Source of the DNA: Aphis gossypii
Taxonomy: Eukaryota > Arthropoda > Insecta > Hemiptera > Aphididae
Reading direction: 5' to 3'
Assembly: GCF_020184175.1 (NCBI RefSeq)
Contig: NC_065530.1
Location: forward strand, 62,783,260-62,847,259
Length of the DNA stretch: 64,000 bases
Shown: positions 22,001 through 33,640 of the stretch, piece by piece
Layout: the number at the start of each line of letters is the position of its first letter
Numbering within the stretch: the first letter of the stretch is position 1
Notes under the pieces: generated by a model
Databases searched by the model: none
Told to the model about the DNA's origin: nothing
What the model saw: the letters and a program-made list of their open reading frames with translations, nothing else
Position numbers and translations under genes: made by a program

Positions 22001-24700
22001 AAAAACTACAATAACTACCACAAAAATGAAATGGAATATAAATTTGAAACTGTATATTTCAATACTATTCACTTAGTCTTAAATAAATTTGTTAATATTT
22101 GATAATATTCCTGAAAAAAAAAACCGGTCAATTACTAGTACTAATAATTTTAAACAATTTAATTCGTATAATATTGCAATTATATTATGTTATACACATT
22201 TAAAAATTAATCCCGGCTTTTGAAATGTATTCCTTGATTCTATGTCCAGATAAAATGTCTTCTCATTTTTCATATTATAGCAAGTATATAACTTAGTAAT
22301 ATGTACAGAAATTTACTTTCGTTTTCGCTAAATTATGTATTTTACCTTATGCGATACAATAACTCGTTGATTTGTGGTGTAATTAACACGATAACATCCA
22401 AATTAATATAATATTATGGTTCCCGTCTACAAAGCGGAAAATAAATTCGGTGTTGCGTACACTAATGTATATTGATGTATATATTAGAGATAACGAACTA
22501 GTAATTATTATATTCTTAAATTAAAGTTTTGATTTCGGTTTTCTAAAATTGATGAAAATAAACCATACGCTTTCGCGGTGAAAACGAGAGTGCGTGTCCG
22601 ACAAACTACTCAGACAAACTGCAAAAACTAAAAATGTTATGAACTCTAAACGTGGTTTGACATAATTACCACCGAAAGTATACCTATCTGATTATAATTA
22701 TCATAACCACGCGGTTTCGGTGACCATAATGTTCACGGCTCGATTAGTACGCATTATTCGTGTAATTATTTGTAAACGTATCAAAAACATAATGTAAAAT
22801 TATAACTGTTTATTGATGAACAAGGCATATAGCCATACAGGCACGGATCTGAGGGGGGGACTAAGGGGCTTTAGCCCCCCCCCCCTCGGCCGTATTTTAA
22901 GTTATATAAAATGAAATAACTTTAAAACATTTTTATAACAAATTCTTTATTTATCATTTTTTGATAATATAAGCCCCCCCATTTGTGATTTCTAGATCCG
23001 CGACTGAAGGCATAAGACATACAAAAAGGATCCATATGTTTTTCGAAACTATCATCATATTGGAGGAGCTTTTTTTAAATGTTTTTAATTTAAAATCATT
23101 CTTACTTCTTGATAACATTAGTGATGTAAAATGTCGTTGTACGTAATAACTGTACAACGACATTTTTCAATACAATTAATCTAAAGAAAAAAATGTTCTA
23201 AAATTTATTGTATTCTATTTTTTTAGTTGAAATGGATAGAAAAATAAAATGAAATAGTATGCTTATTGCTAAGTTTATATAAAGTTTTGAGTTTTTAAAC
23301 ATATTATTCTTATAAAAGTATAAAACTGTAAAATGATAAAATGTGTTGTTGGTATTTTTAATTCGAGATTTACTGTAATGCCTTAACTAATGTAAATTTG
23401 TGATGTATAATCTATTTAATCAAGATGATGGTATTCAATACTCATATACAAAGAGACATAATTAATTACCTTACTTATATTATAGTGTAGGTATAATATA
23501 AGGAACACGGTTTTAGTATATTTAATTGCACACTTTGTATGAGTTTAATTACATTAGACCAATAATCAATAGATGAGTGCTTTGGATGTTGGTTAATGTA
23601 ACTCGCACTTGGTATTTAAGTATTTATCATCTGAAGATTCATATTCTTAAGCGTAAAATATATTATTGATGGTGTGTTTGTATTTGAAAAAGACACGTAT
23701 AATTCTGTAAAACGGTAGCGGATACAACCGAAATTCTCTAAAACCCCACAACAGAATACGAACGAGAAACTATGAATACATAATGCAGTTTCAAACGGTC
23801 GTCGATCACGCGTGTGATGCGTACGTGATTCAAAATGATGGCTAAAATCGAAAGGGCGAAGAGAAATCGCTGCCGGGATGATAACTAAACCGAAATCACC
23901 AAAAGTTTCGAAACAATCGTTATGCACTTAAGACGTCAGGTAAGAAGGGATCCCACTCGTGGTGAAAAGGGTTTGAATCCACGAGAAGTATGGTTAATCG
24001 GGTAAACTTTCGTAAAATGTAATAAATCGTGTATTGTCTGTCTGCAGTTAAGGATACGGTATGGTGTGAGAAAATGCATATCATATTGTGCCCATTGTGC
24101 TGACACAATAACTAAGCGGTGTTCTCGTATTGTATATTGTTCAGTACGTTCTCATATCATAGGATTTTTAAAACCTAAAATTTAAAAACTACTAACATTT
24201 ACTTGTTTGTTCGTTTACAACAGGTATACCTTTCCCATAAATCTGTTTCATTGGTTTAGTTTCGAAAAGAAAGATTACACAAACTTCTTGAATTTATCAA
24301 CGAAAACTAACAGTACTTATTACATACGTACCTGTATACATATTATTGTGTATTATATTTCGTGTTAAAGCTTAGTGGTAGGCATAATAGTTTAAAGTTT
24401 TAAACCGCGACTCAGGTGTGCTTAATATTATCATATCGTTGTGTCCCGTGCGTCTTATATCATACTTATATTATTTATACTATGTAATAATTATATGTAC
24501 AGGATTTTATAGTAATAATTATTGCTTACCACTACCGCGGCAGCGGCGATCAGGGATAGTACCAGGAGACATCCGGTGGCCCTGTCAGTGCCGCGCAGAC
24601 GTTTCCCGTCGGACTGCTCCTTGTAGATACCAAACTCGGACGCTTCGATCGTAGTTCTCCTGTCGGGTGGCCATTTGGCCTCCAGTTTGGCTGCGTCCAT
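15998..24700 (-). CDS. Type II single-pass membrane protein, 465 aa, unknown family
   Basis: Five exons on the minus strand: 24700-24530, 18511-17587, 16780-16648, 16259-16183 and 16089-15998, with stop TAA at 16000-15998. Every junction is GT-AG and all phases agree (0, 1, 2, 1). Residues 1-42 are hydrophilic with K33, R34, R36 and R40 before a membrane segment at about 43-62 (GCLLVLSLIAAAAVV from exon 1, then LYFSFY from exon 2), so the N-terminus should face the cytosol and the rest the lumen or outside. Sequons NRS (N97) and NYT (N115) fit that. The ectodomain is Pro/Tyr/Asn-rich, then has a basic stretch (residues 334-345), an acidic stretch (EEDEEE, about 367-372) and a short C-terminal tail. 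The start is the first in-frame ATG; the frame upstream has no ATG. Intron 1 (6,018 bases) hosts the second small secreted gene on the other strand. I recognise no homologue. Confidence 0.8.
16183..16259 (-). CDS. Exon 4 of the membrane-protein gene
   Basis: Acceptor CTATTTAG before 16259 and donor CAAG|GTAATA after 16183. The 77 bases encode ISKNVKYEEQNDHEP, then IIHLTTYKPLQ, in phase with both neighbours. Confidence 0.72.
16648..16780 (-). CDS. Exon 3 of the membrane-protein gene
   Basis: Acceptor TTTATTTAG before 16780 and consensus donor AAT|GTAAGT after 16648. It encodes AEEDEEEHSSEIITSLK, then a leucine-containing stretch (LLFHLNLFPKFSEGG). Confidence 0.78.
17587..18511 (-). CDS. Exon 2 (main exon) of the membrane-protein gene
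   Basis: Acceptor TTTCTTTTAG before 18511, donor CAAG|GTTGGT after 17587. The 308 codons begin LYFSFYDYTIH, the outer end of the membrane segment, and carry the sequons and the Pro/Tyr-rich ectodomain. GC content is visibly higher than the surrounding DNA. Confidence 0.85.
18643..18704. repeat. Left flanking direct repeat of duplication copy B
   Basis: TCTTATAA, then GATCATAAATGGAATATATG and a GTATCT/TTTGATAT stretch; the same order recurs at 21567-21626 with roughly ten differences. Together the two copies bracket the inserted block. Confidence 0.65.
19309..19380 (+). promoter_or_regulatory. Candidate alternative promoter and ATG-only first exon for copy 2
   Basis: TATAAAAATATT at 19309-19320 is followed by initiator TCAGTTT at 19337-19343, whose A is exactly 30 bases from the TATA start. 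A leader of about 37 bases leads to ATG at 19376-19378, followed at once by a donor-like GTAATT. Joining this ATG in phase 0 to exon 2 at 20669 would give MIMMCLAVLNAALA, still a good signal peptide. The segment has no counterpart in copy A. The splice is inference. Confidence 0.4.
19961..21038 (+). CDS. Small secreted Gly/Tyr-rich protein, copy 2 (91 aa), nested gene
   Basis: Exons 19961-19981, 20669-20846 and 20962-21038 (stop TAG 21036-21038), with the same splice phases as copy 1. Exon 1 is identical (MAAKFSM). The product has the same signal peptide, HVHLPFSFGFGAYP core and Gly/Tyr-rich tail. Eight residues differ from copy 1: V17A, T23A, Y31N, R56Q, S74N, A77T, Y84D and Y88F. Intron 1 is 687 bases against 1,254 in copy 1; intron 2 is 115 bases. 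The gene lies wholly inside intron 1 of the opposite-strand membrane-protein gene. AATAAA is kept at 21139. There is no frameshift or stop, so it is probably functional. Function is unknown, as for copy 1. Confidence 0.86.
21139..21144 (+). terminator. Polyadenylation signal of copy 2
   Basis: AATAAA about 100 bases after the stop, conserved with copy 1. Confidence 0.6.
21567..21626. repeat. Right flanking direct repeat of duplication copy B
   Basis: TCTTATAA, then GATCATAAATGGAATATATG, GTATCT and TTTGATAT, as at 18643-18704. It lies about 75 bases beyond the visible end of the copy B alignment. Confidence 0.65.
21627..22837. other. Intron 1 of membrane-protein gene, middle part
   Basis: Mostly AT-rich. 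The stretch 22420-22800 is richer in CpG than its surroundings (GTGTTGCGTACAC, TTTCGCGGTGAAAACGAGAG, CCACGCGGTTTCGGTGACC) and could be intronic regulatory DNA. No exon is seen. Confidence 0.4.
22838..23006. mobile_element. hAT-like MITE with G/C-run interior (169 bp)
   Basis: Ends CAGGCACGGATCT and, inverted, CAGTCGCGGATCT match at 11 of 13 positions. Flanks TAGCCATA and AAGGCATA match at 6 of 8 bases, consistent with an aged 8-bp target duplication. The interior has long G and C runs (for example 22852-22859 and 22877-22887) that can fold on each other. Confidence 0.72.
23007..24529. other. Intron 1 of membrane-protein gene, promoter-proximal part
   Basis: Contains a CpG-richer patch at about 23700-24110. 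On the plus strand this patch includes a consensus donor CAG|GTAAGA at 23939/23940, which may mark an antisense non-coding exon. No protein exon is supported. Confidence 0.35.
23128..23166. repeat. Perfect 15-bp hairpin, 9-base loop
   Basis: AAAATGTCGTTGTAC (23128-23142) pairs perfectly with 23152-23166. The mixed-base arms make chance less likely than for the AT-only palindromes. It is too short for an ordinary microRNA precursor. Confidence 0.65.
24530..24700 (-). CDS. Exon 1 of the membrane-protein gene
   Basis: ATG at 24700-24698 is the first in-frame methionine. The 57 codons run MDAAKLEAKWPPDRR to LIAAAAVV and end at consensus donor GTAGTG|GTAAGC in phase 0, matching the phase of the acceptor at 18511. 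The hydrophobic run continues without a break into exon 2, which is the main evidence for joining exons 6 kb apart. Confidence 0.75.
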
Positions 24701-24704
24701 CCGA

Positions 24705-24755
24705 TCAAAAGGGCCCGTGTACACGGTGCAGATTACGGTGTTGTCGCAACGACAT
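24705..24755 (-). other. Upstream open reading frame before the membrane-protein start
   Basis: An ATG at 24755-24753 opens a 16-codon frame (MSLRQHRNLHRVHGPF) ending at TGA 24707-24705, four bases before the main ATG and in another frame. If the transcript starts upstream, it could reduce translation of the main frame. Confidence 0.45.
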
Positions 24756-25030
24756 GTGCACTCCGTACAGCCCACGCCGATGGATTGCGGCGACGGGAAA
24801 ATCGCTTCTTATCCGACGAAATTCACTGAGTAACACGAGCACATAGCCCGAGCCGCTCTGTTAATTTTCCCCTCCGCACTGCAGAGATCACCTGCATACA
24901 CATACACTTGCCTAGTGTACCACGTCGTCTTCGTTTTACCGCTCCCTTTCACCTCCCACCACTGCACCGTGACGTTATAATGTGATACTTAAAGTAACGA
25001 CCTCGTCGTCACATCGGTAAGTATGTGGGT
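24756..25030 (-). promoter_or_regulatory. CpG-rich promoter region of the membrane-protein gene
   Basis: GC-rich, CpG-containing DNA directly upstream of exon 1, in contrast to the AT-rich surroundings. On the minus strand an arthropod initiator TCAGT lies at 24829-24825, giving a leader of about 127 bases. No TATA box stands at the matching distance. Confidence 0.4.
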
Positions 25031-28000
25031 ATACAGTGCCCCGGTGGAGTGTTTAAATACTTGGGGTAAAAGATTTCTAGAAATTATCTGCAGCGGCTGT
25101 CAATCCCTTATACAGATATTTTAAATCCGTCATTCATAAATCACTATCGTACTTATTGCATTTTATAACCATATACTTTTTAAAAATTGTTTACCCACTC
25201 ATGCTTTAAATTTATGATTGTTTCACCTCATTTTATGAGGTCCTTATGTAATTATAGAAATAATTATATAGAAGTAATTACTCGGACGCTAACCACAGTA
25301 CTATTTATACATTTAATACTACGCTATAACGTTCTATGGCTTCACACAGTCGGGTGGGCTGATACTCACCTGATAAAAAATCTGGTTGACGTTACCAAAC
25401 ACGTGGTACGCTACATACGTAGTTGGTGGCAGGTCATATAACATAACTGAGAGATAAGTCAGAGATAAGAGTACTTGCACGTTAGGTACCGAAAAACCTC
25501 TGCCATACCAAACCGGACTTGGGTCATAGGATCGTGATGTAAAAAGCGATTTGTTTGGTGAAAATGGTATAAATTTGTTTGATTTTATATTTGAAAAAAA
25601 ATTCTAAACACTTGGCTTTATATTTGGTTCTTATCGCTTTGTTTTCAAATTAGTTATGAGTTTATTCGATATTATAATATTGCGCCAGTTAGGTTGGGAT
25701 ACAATAACAGTCTTAGCGCAGTCTCATACTCTCATATAGTGAATAATTACTACATAAATTACGACTTACAGCTGGTAAATCTATGTTAACATGTTATGAT
25801 GGATGATACACAAGTAATTTGTGTCAAAAAATTATTCAACTCGAAATTACTATAGAGTATATAGACTAATTACTTGGAAATGACAATCATACCAGAACTC
25901 ACCGATGTCATAGAATATAATATGTAGGTGCGCCACGACCGTAACGAGCTAGATGTCAGTTGATATGATACATAGAATCATAAACCTATACCTATACAAT
26001 GATAGTTTTTAATATACTTAATATTCGAAATTAGGTTGACTCTTATAATATAATAAGTGTCCAAAAATCGTTTCAATTTTTTTTCTAAGATTTTATGAAT
26101 TACAGAATACAAATTTTTATATGTTAAGACTGTTATCTATTTAACAAAGATAAAATATTATACAGTCAATATATGTAATCTTGTCGTCGTCGTCTGGAAC
26201 TTTTGAGTAAGTCATTACTCGTAAATCATTAGTGTGAGATAGGTTATACTTGAGTTGTGAGTAAAGGTGTGAACATGACAATGGCACCAAAAAAAAAAGA
26301 AAAACGAAACGTATTCAAATAAGCTTTACAGAAAAATCTCTCAAAACTAGAAGAATGATCTGATTACAACTTTTTTTTTGTCGGAATGAGCTAGGAAGAA
26401 TTTATAAAGAGCTCATTGAACTTTAATTTTTGATTAAGTCTTTTTTGAAGATACCTATAATAATAAAAAACACATTTTTTTTTGAAAATTAAACACATTC
26501 AAAGTTTTATAAGTGAATCAAAGACATAGAATTTTTTTATTAAAATTCAATGTTAGAATTTTTCTTCTTAAAAAAAAAAAAAAATCGAAATTAGATCGTT
26601 TTACGAAATCTGAGTTTTTTTTACTAATTTTTAGATTATTAAAAAGCAAATGAAAACTAAAAACTGTATTAGATTATTGAAAAATTGAAAAATATTTGTA
26701 TGTGAATATTTTGATTATTTTTAAATACTTTTACACTATTATGTGGTTTATTATATTTTAGTATTGATGAAAAATAATTTATAAATTCAAATATAAAACA
26801 TACACTTTTAGTTTTTTTTTTGTTGTAGATTAATTAAGTAGATAAGGTAAATTTTTAGATTGAATTATGTAACTACGAAAAATTAATCAATTATTAATTT
26901 AAAGTATAAAGTGTAAATTATTTTTCAAAATTACATTTTACATACACATTTAAAAACAATCTTATCATAAATTTTGTTTATTATGTGTACCTATCATTGG
27001 CTAATGTATAATGGAAATCAAGTATTAAACATGTTCGTAAATGATAGTGTTACAAATTTTATTATATTGTAAATATAATGCTCGAGTCATTGTATATATA
27101 TATATTATAGAATGTGTTAAGTATTCACTCAGAAGGTTAATGGAATTTAAATAACATCAATCGTTTAAAAAAAATTGTTAAAAGCAATTACAGGCTAGGT
27201 TAGCTAGAACTGTATGGACGTATCGTTTCTCCGTCAGAAGAGGTGTACCAATGGGTTTGTCAGTATAGGTATTAGGTAGGTAATGTTAAAATTAATTTGT
27301 TTGATGGCTCCAATAATATAATATAAAATATCATACACCAAAGGAATTTCACTTGCAGTAGTTACGAGCAAAATTATCAGCGTTGCGTAACTAATAGAGG
27401 TAAATAGATAGGAACATATTTTGTTCAATCAAACACTCCTTAATTATTCGCAAATACAAATAATAATAACCAGTAATGTAGTGATTGCATTTCATACATC
27501 TAGGTATGTATTTATTATTACTCGTTACATTAATTAGTTTCAACCCCTTAATATGTGTATGTTGTTATATAACAAAATGTATCAATGCGAAGGTTAGAAA
27601 AAAAGTATAATATATTATGATCATAATATAATATTATAAATTATAATACACACACACATACACACACATATATATATGTGAATTCAGCATTTTATTTTTT
27701 TTCGTTTAAGTAAGTACATTTACGAATTTAAACGATAATATGATTTACGCTATAATAATAAATATATATCTATACCTATTACGGTTATACGGTATCCTAT
27801 GTATTATCGTTACGTCTTGAGTAATGACATTTGAACGTCTCTATTATATCTATACGTGCTTACCTATTTCTTTTACTTACATTTTTTGTACCAAAATTAT
27901 ATGTCTACAAAATAAATTAAAATAATGTCCATTTTACAAGCGGAGAAAAACTTTTTAATTATTATTTGCATTTAAAACGAAAAATATAAATAGAATATTA

Positions 28001-31000
28001 TTTAAATTATATGCCCTTTGGTCTTGTTTTGATTAGTTTAACATTTTAATTAATGAAGAGTAAAATCGAAATTATTTTACTTAATGAGTACACTGGCTGT
28101 AGAGCGCACGACTTTTCAAAACAAGATCGTATAATTGTATGTTTGAAAAAATTAATTATATAAAAATAAATAAACTTATCATTTATCATAACCACATCCT
28201 TAGCATTACCAAAAAATGAATAATAAAACACAGTTAGTATTATGTTTTTACGTATAAAATTTGATACATAGTATACTACCGTGAAAACTTACTAACAATA
28301 ATTATACATTTTAGAAGAAATAGGTTACGAATAGTTACGATAAGTTATATTGCAGTTGTGGTTTGTTGTTTTGGAATTTGAACGTTAAAATGTTAATTTA
28401 ATAACAATAATAACATAAGTAAACTAAAATTACACTCGAAAATGAATAATCATTTGTACTTACCTAGTTATTTTATATCATGTTCATAACTTAATATAAG
28501 AACATACAAATAAATGGTGAATTCATTAAATAAATTGTATAACTTTTTATTTTTACTTGATAAATACATTTTGTCATATCAAGTCTTAACCGCCTTATCT
28601 ACCACGGTTAAAATATTATATTACATTTTTAATGCCATCTTAGCATTATATTTTGGTTAATGTAGGTGGAATTAAAATAATATTTATTGTATTAATATTT
28701 TATAGTTTTGTATAAAATGTAGGTAGATATTATATGAAAATATAAGTATTTGAATGTTATACAACATAATAAATTATATCAGGCGTTGAATAAGAATATG
28801 AGTTAGGTACATCTAGAGAAACCTGAATATATATGTAATTATATTAGGTAAACTCCGTGTTACGATGTTTCTATTATTTTTATTATTCCTTCAAACATTC
28901 GTTTTCAACACGATTCGAGTGAAAAGTTTAAGTTAAAACAGATGTATTTTTATATATCTTATATTGTAAAAGACATTCAATTTTGTATATACGACATTTT
29001 GTCATCGCTAAACTTTTAATTAAATATTAAAATTCGTATCGGGTACTGTAAGTCGTAACTTAATCAATTTATCGATATTTTTAAATGTATGGTTCGTAAC
29101 TTTCAATCTTTGATTACTAACCAAGCAATTATTAGTATAAATGATTTGGAATTACATTTGTAAATAAATCGTTACATAGAATTTTATTTTATATTTTTGT
29201 ATTATATATGTTATTTTCTTAGTACTATGTAAGTTATTACGTATTTACGTTATTTTAGGCTATAATATTTTTCAACAATTTTACAGGCAACAGCTGTTGT
29301 ACTGTGCAATATATCGAAGCAATAACACATATCTATCATTCATTGTTTCACATACATCATAGGTTACTATATATATATATACTATTCGCAAAATTACCTT
29401 CTTCTCTTATAGTATAAAATCTGATTATTAAATTCTGATCATAAATTTTTTCTCTTGAATAATGCTTCAGAGAAAATTAGGTGCATACCACAATGAAAAT
29501 AATTATAATATTATAGTACGCAAATGTTACTATTCATATTTCATAATACATAAACCGGCTGTGTGCACTCATCTCGTAGAGTATGAAATATAGTGATAAT
29601 AATAAAATAAAAGTTATGTCCAAACATTAAAATAATACTTGGTAGCGATACATTATAATATAATATAAAAGGAGTTTTGTATAGGCAATTTTTATTTTAA
29701 TTAGATAACCATATTATAATTTTATTAAAGTACTGTGTTCACGATTTCTTTAATTTTTTTCTTATATTTTAAATTTCTTAGCTAATTTAACACTACCAGA
29801 TTTAACTATTATTATTTAGGTTAATATTTTTGACTATAAATCATTAATGTGTAATTATTTATTAGTATATAAACCATATGATAGAATTATTTGAAAAATA
29901 CAATTTTTTTGTAAAATAAATGCTTAACTTAACTTTATTTTTACTCGTTTTTATCTATCTTAATTATACTTATAGTTGTATTTACATACCACTTTAAAAC
30001 TATAAACGTATCTTAATTATTGTTAGTTATTTTTATTTCATCATACGTTTCTTGTTTTAATACCTATAAGTATATTATAGCATTTTAATGTAATGATTAC
30101 TGACTACTGACAAATTTTACTATTGAAAAGTAAATAGTTGTATAATATTTTACTCGATTTTCACAATAAATTCAAACAAGTTTCTTTTATGATGTATTTT
30201 ACATAACGTTATAATATTTTACTTGTCTTCTTTTAAGATTACAGCTTATAAGTGGTTTTCACATGTCCTCGTCTCTTTTCATCGTGTTGTGTACGATATA
30301 TTTAGAAATAGACAAAGTTACAAATACTAAATTTGATGAAATAATTTTATTTATTGTGTAAAAGATTGAATTTTTGTTACTCTACGAACATTTAAATCTA
30401 TTTCAAACATTGTTTATTAAATAAATATACAATTTATCTTCGTATTGTAAAAAATGTCTAAAATATTATATACGCGCTTTTGTATTTTAGTTTTATGTTA
30501 AAAATGTTGAGTTTGTTAAATTGTTAAGAAAAATATTATATCGAAAATATAAATATATTTCTAAGTTTTAGTTAATAATAGCTTCAACGCATTTAAAAAT
30601 TATTAGATTTCTTGATTTAACTCAACTGTTGTAATCCTTTTTATGTTTGTAAAAGTTATGTTTTTAAAAATATTTATTATATTTTAATTAGTGAATGAGT
30701 GTTTATTTTTTTAAATTATGTGTACTGTTTTATTTCACTTTTAGAAGTTGAATAGACAAATGATTATATTTTTAATATTTTAGAAGCTTTCGGAGAAAAT
30801 TTCAAAGCAAACTATAAAACACATGAAAATATCTAAGTAACCTATTTTTTTCAATAAAATCTTGATAGGTTTAGATAAATCTAGTTCCATGTATTATCGA
30901 TTTTTGTGCGTGATGATTTTACATTGCTTTCCAACATAAACATATACGGTCTAAACTATACTCATACGGTCATATACTTGTATACGATATCTTTTCCTTT

Positions 31001-32880
31001 TTTTAACAACGTCAATTACTTCAAAATTTTTAAAACATATAGTATTATATTTAAGGTATATGATATATCATTAGTCATAATTGTCAAAAATACTAAGGAA
31101 TGCAGATGCATACTTATAGGTATAAGCTCTTAGTTTTTGTGTAAGATCAAACTGTTTCGTACTAAATATTGAATAGAAAGGTAATATAATTATATTAGAA
31201 TTATGACATTGTAGATACAAGTTATATTTTATAATTGTAAATATTAATTGTAATTTTTTAGATTAATAGGGTAAACGAATTTAGAAATAGTTAATTATGT
31301 ATTTGCAGAATACTTTTCTGTTAATTTATTTTTAAATAGAGTTATACTATTGTGTAAACTATGATTAAGATAGTTGTATTTTAGTTAGACAAGTATTATT
31401 ATTAAGTTGATTCTTTGAACAGAAATATTTATTATTTAAATTTATTTCTGAATAATAAGAGAATAGTATTATAATATTATTATTTTTTTTATCCATTTTG
31501 CACGCTATAAGCTTTACATATTTTCTTTTTTATAATATAAATGGATGTATTCATTGAACAAAATATTCATAATAAATTAACAGTCTCGACGGGCCTTGGA
31601 ATATCCTAAAAGGACCTTATGTGTTTTGGTCAGAGGGAACCGTAAATATCAATAATGCATTTATGTTACCACTCACTAGTTGGAAAATTACATCACACAT
31701 AGTTGACAATATATCGCATCGAAGAAAAATAACAATTAAAGTATGAATATGTCACAAACAATTTATTTATCGTTTGAAAAATATAATAGCATTCACCATT
31801 TGGTACGTCGTTGTAATATTTTAGACAATAATATGTCCTCACCCATCTATACGTAGGTGTATTAATAACATAAATGAGGACACATATTTATTTTAAAATA
31901 GTTTATTTTAAGTTTTGATATACGTAAAATGTAAATAGGTAACGTTGAATATTTGAGCGCCATATTAAATTATATAATAGGTATATATTATTTACGTATA
32001 ATATTACTTATTAGTTGACCCATATTTTTTTAATATAATTGATCAATAAGTCTACAATGCTAAATGTTTAAGTAAGACGTAGGTAAGTATATTATATTAT
32101 TTAAGTTAGAATTTAATTGGCTCAATATTTTTAATAGGTACAATAATTAAATTGTATATTATTATAATATTTAAAAGCTGTTTTCGTTTTACAATAATGT
32201 TTTATATTTTTATTTGGAAACACTTTTGTTTAAACTAATACAATAAATAAACATATTGAACAATTATTATGATCGTTATAGATTACATAGAATATTACAT
32301 CATTAATATTTAATACCTGCATACTGTACTGTTTCGTGAATTTATTTTTACCGTTTGGCGCTATTATTTATTTGCAACCGAAAAAACTAACAAATCTCAA
32401 ATTAATGAAACTGTTGTAATTATATTATAATTATTTAAAAAAAGTAGTAATAAAAAATTGAACTGTTATACAGCTCGCACAGTATACACTTAATGGATAC
32501 TTCTGGTGTTGAGTTCTTGACATCAAATAATTAATAGCTCCGACTATATGTCTATAAAAACTATAAGATTGTCATCGGACCGGATTATCGTGTAGAACGG
32601 TGACATTTCGAACGAAAGTTTATTGCCGTGTGGTAATAAAACGGTGCTTCTGCTTACAAATCCACGTTTTTACTGTGTTTTATTAAATGTGTATAGTATA
32701 AATTTATTTAGTAAACTCTGAAAAAAATAAAAAATAGAAGAAGAAAAACTTCTGATTCACGTGCGTTTAAAAGAAGAAATTTGATAATATGATCGTTTTA
32801 CGATATTGATTTACGTAAATATTACGATGGTAATATTAATGGCTTTCCGAGTATATATACTCATATAGGTAGGTATAACC
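25031..32880. other. Long non-coding AT-rich stretch
   Basis: No exon could be supported. Less AT-rich patches lie at 25285-25560 (an 84-codon frame there starts with a non-ATG codon or lacks splice support) and 25880-25960. A CA/TA microsatellite lies at 27647-27680 and an imperfect hairpin around 31834-31895. Confidence 0.5.
27647..27680. repeat. CA/TA dinucleotide microsatellite
   Basis: ACACACACACATAC-type run passing into TATATATA. Confidence 0.85.
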
Positions 32881-32929
32881 TATACCCTACAGTAACATCG
32901 TTTCCTATACTTACGAGGTTATTCGCGAG

Positions 32930-33640
32930 CGTTTGGTAGACGGTACGGGCGCAGGACTAAATAATTTAATATGCGATATGTACCTACAACCTAGTAAGCA
33001 GTGTTTGGCAGTCAAACAGCTTTACGGCGTAGGAGCCGCAGCCCGCGATAACGATATTATTATGAACAAACACCGAAACGCGCACGTACATATTGATCAC
33101 TGTCAAAGTCGTCGTCGTCGTCGTGTAATCGCTGCGATAACTCGTTTCGGCGTGGTTTTTTCTAAACATTTTAAGTCCGTCGGCCGCACGTCGTATAGTC
33201 GACCTGGCGAAAAGCACCGCTTGTCGACGGATTTCAAAACTATTCGCCGGGACGATACAACTATTATTATTAGTTATTAGTTATTACATACTAAGACTGC
33301 TCATAATGTCGTACCCACACGCGCGTTTAATACACGTATTTTGTATGTTTTATGTGTAGGTACGCGACAATATATTATTATAACCACCCAACCGGCGGCG
33401 GCGGCGGCGACGACGACACCTCTTACAGACGAGCAGCAGGTTTTGTGCACGATAACAAATAACACGTGACCCTGTTTTCGTTATTTTTTTCTGTATATTA
33501 TACAATATCACAACATAATATATAATACGATATGTAGGTATATAGAGACACATATTATAATGTAATATATGGCACACAGCCTCTGCTGTAGACGACGCGA
33601 GGGCGACGCCACACCGGAATTCCGCTGCGTCTTCGTTTTA
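32930..33640. promoter_or_regulatory. CpG-rich island, promoter-like
   Basis: About 700 bases with many CpGs (GGCCGCACGTCG, GTCGACCTGGCG, CCCGCGATAACG) inside a very AT-rich desert. It includes a GTC repeat at 33108-33124 and a GGC/GAC repeat at 33393-33420. Frames of 115 and 77 codons exist on the two strands, but the longer begins at TTG and both have Arg runs from the triplet repeat, so I do not call a protein. It could be a first exon and promoter for a gene whose coding part is elsewhere. Confidence 0.4.
33393..33420. repeat. GGC/GAC trinucleotide repeat
   Basis: GGCGGCGGCGGCGGC followed by GACGACGAC. Confidence 0.85.

Noticed and set aside
23616..23927. 103-codon minus-strand frame in intron 1
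   Set aside because: No splice sites in phase with the host gene, and its second half is AT-rich low-complexity sequence.
23970..24000. tRNA-like T-loop sequence (GGGTTTGAATCC)
   Set aside because: No matching acceptor, D and anticodon arms could be folded around it.
25187..25441. 84-codon plus-strand frame
   Set aside because: It passes from AT-rich noise into a mixed patch, shows no domain or paired splice sites, and could not be linked to any neighbour.
32933..33280. 115-codon plus-strand frame
   Set aside because: It begins at TTG, carries an Arg run from a GTC repeat and has no splice or domain support; treated as part of a CpG island.
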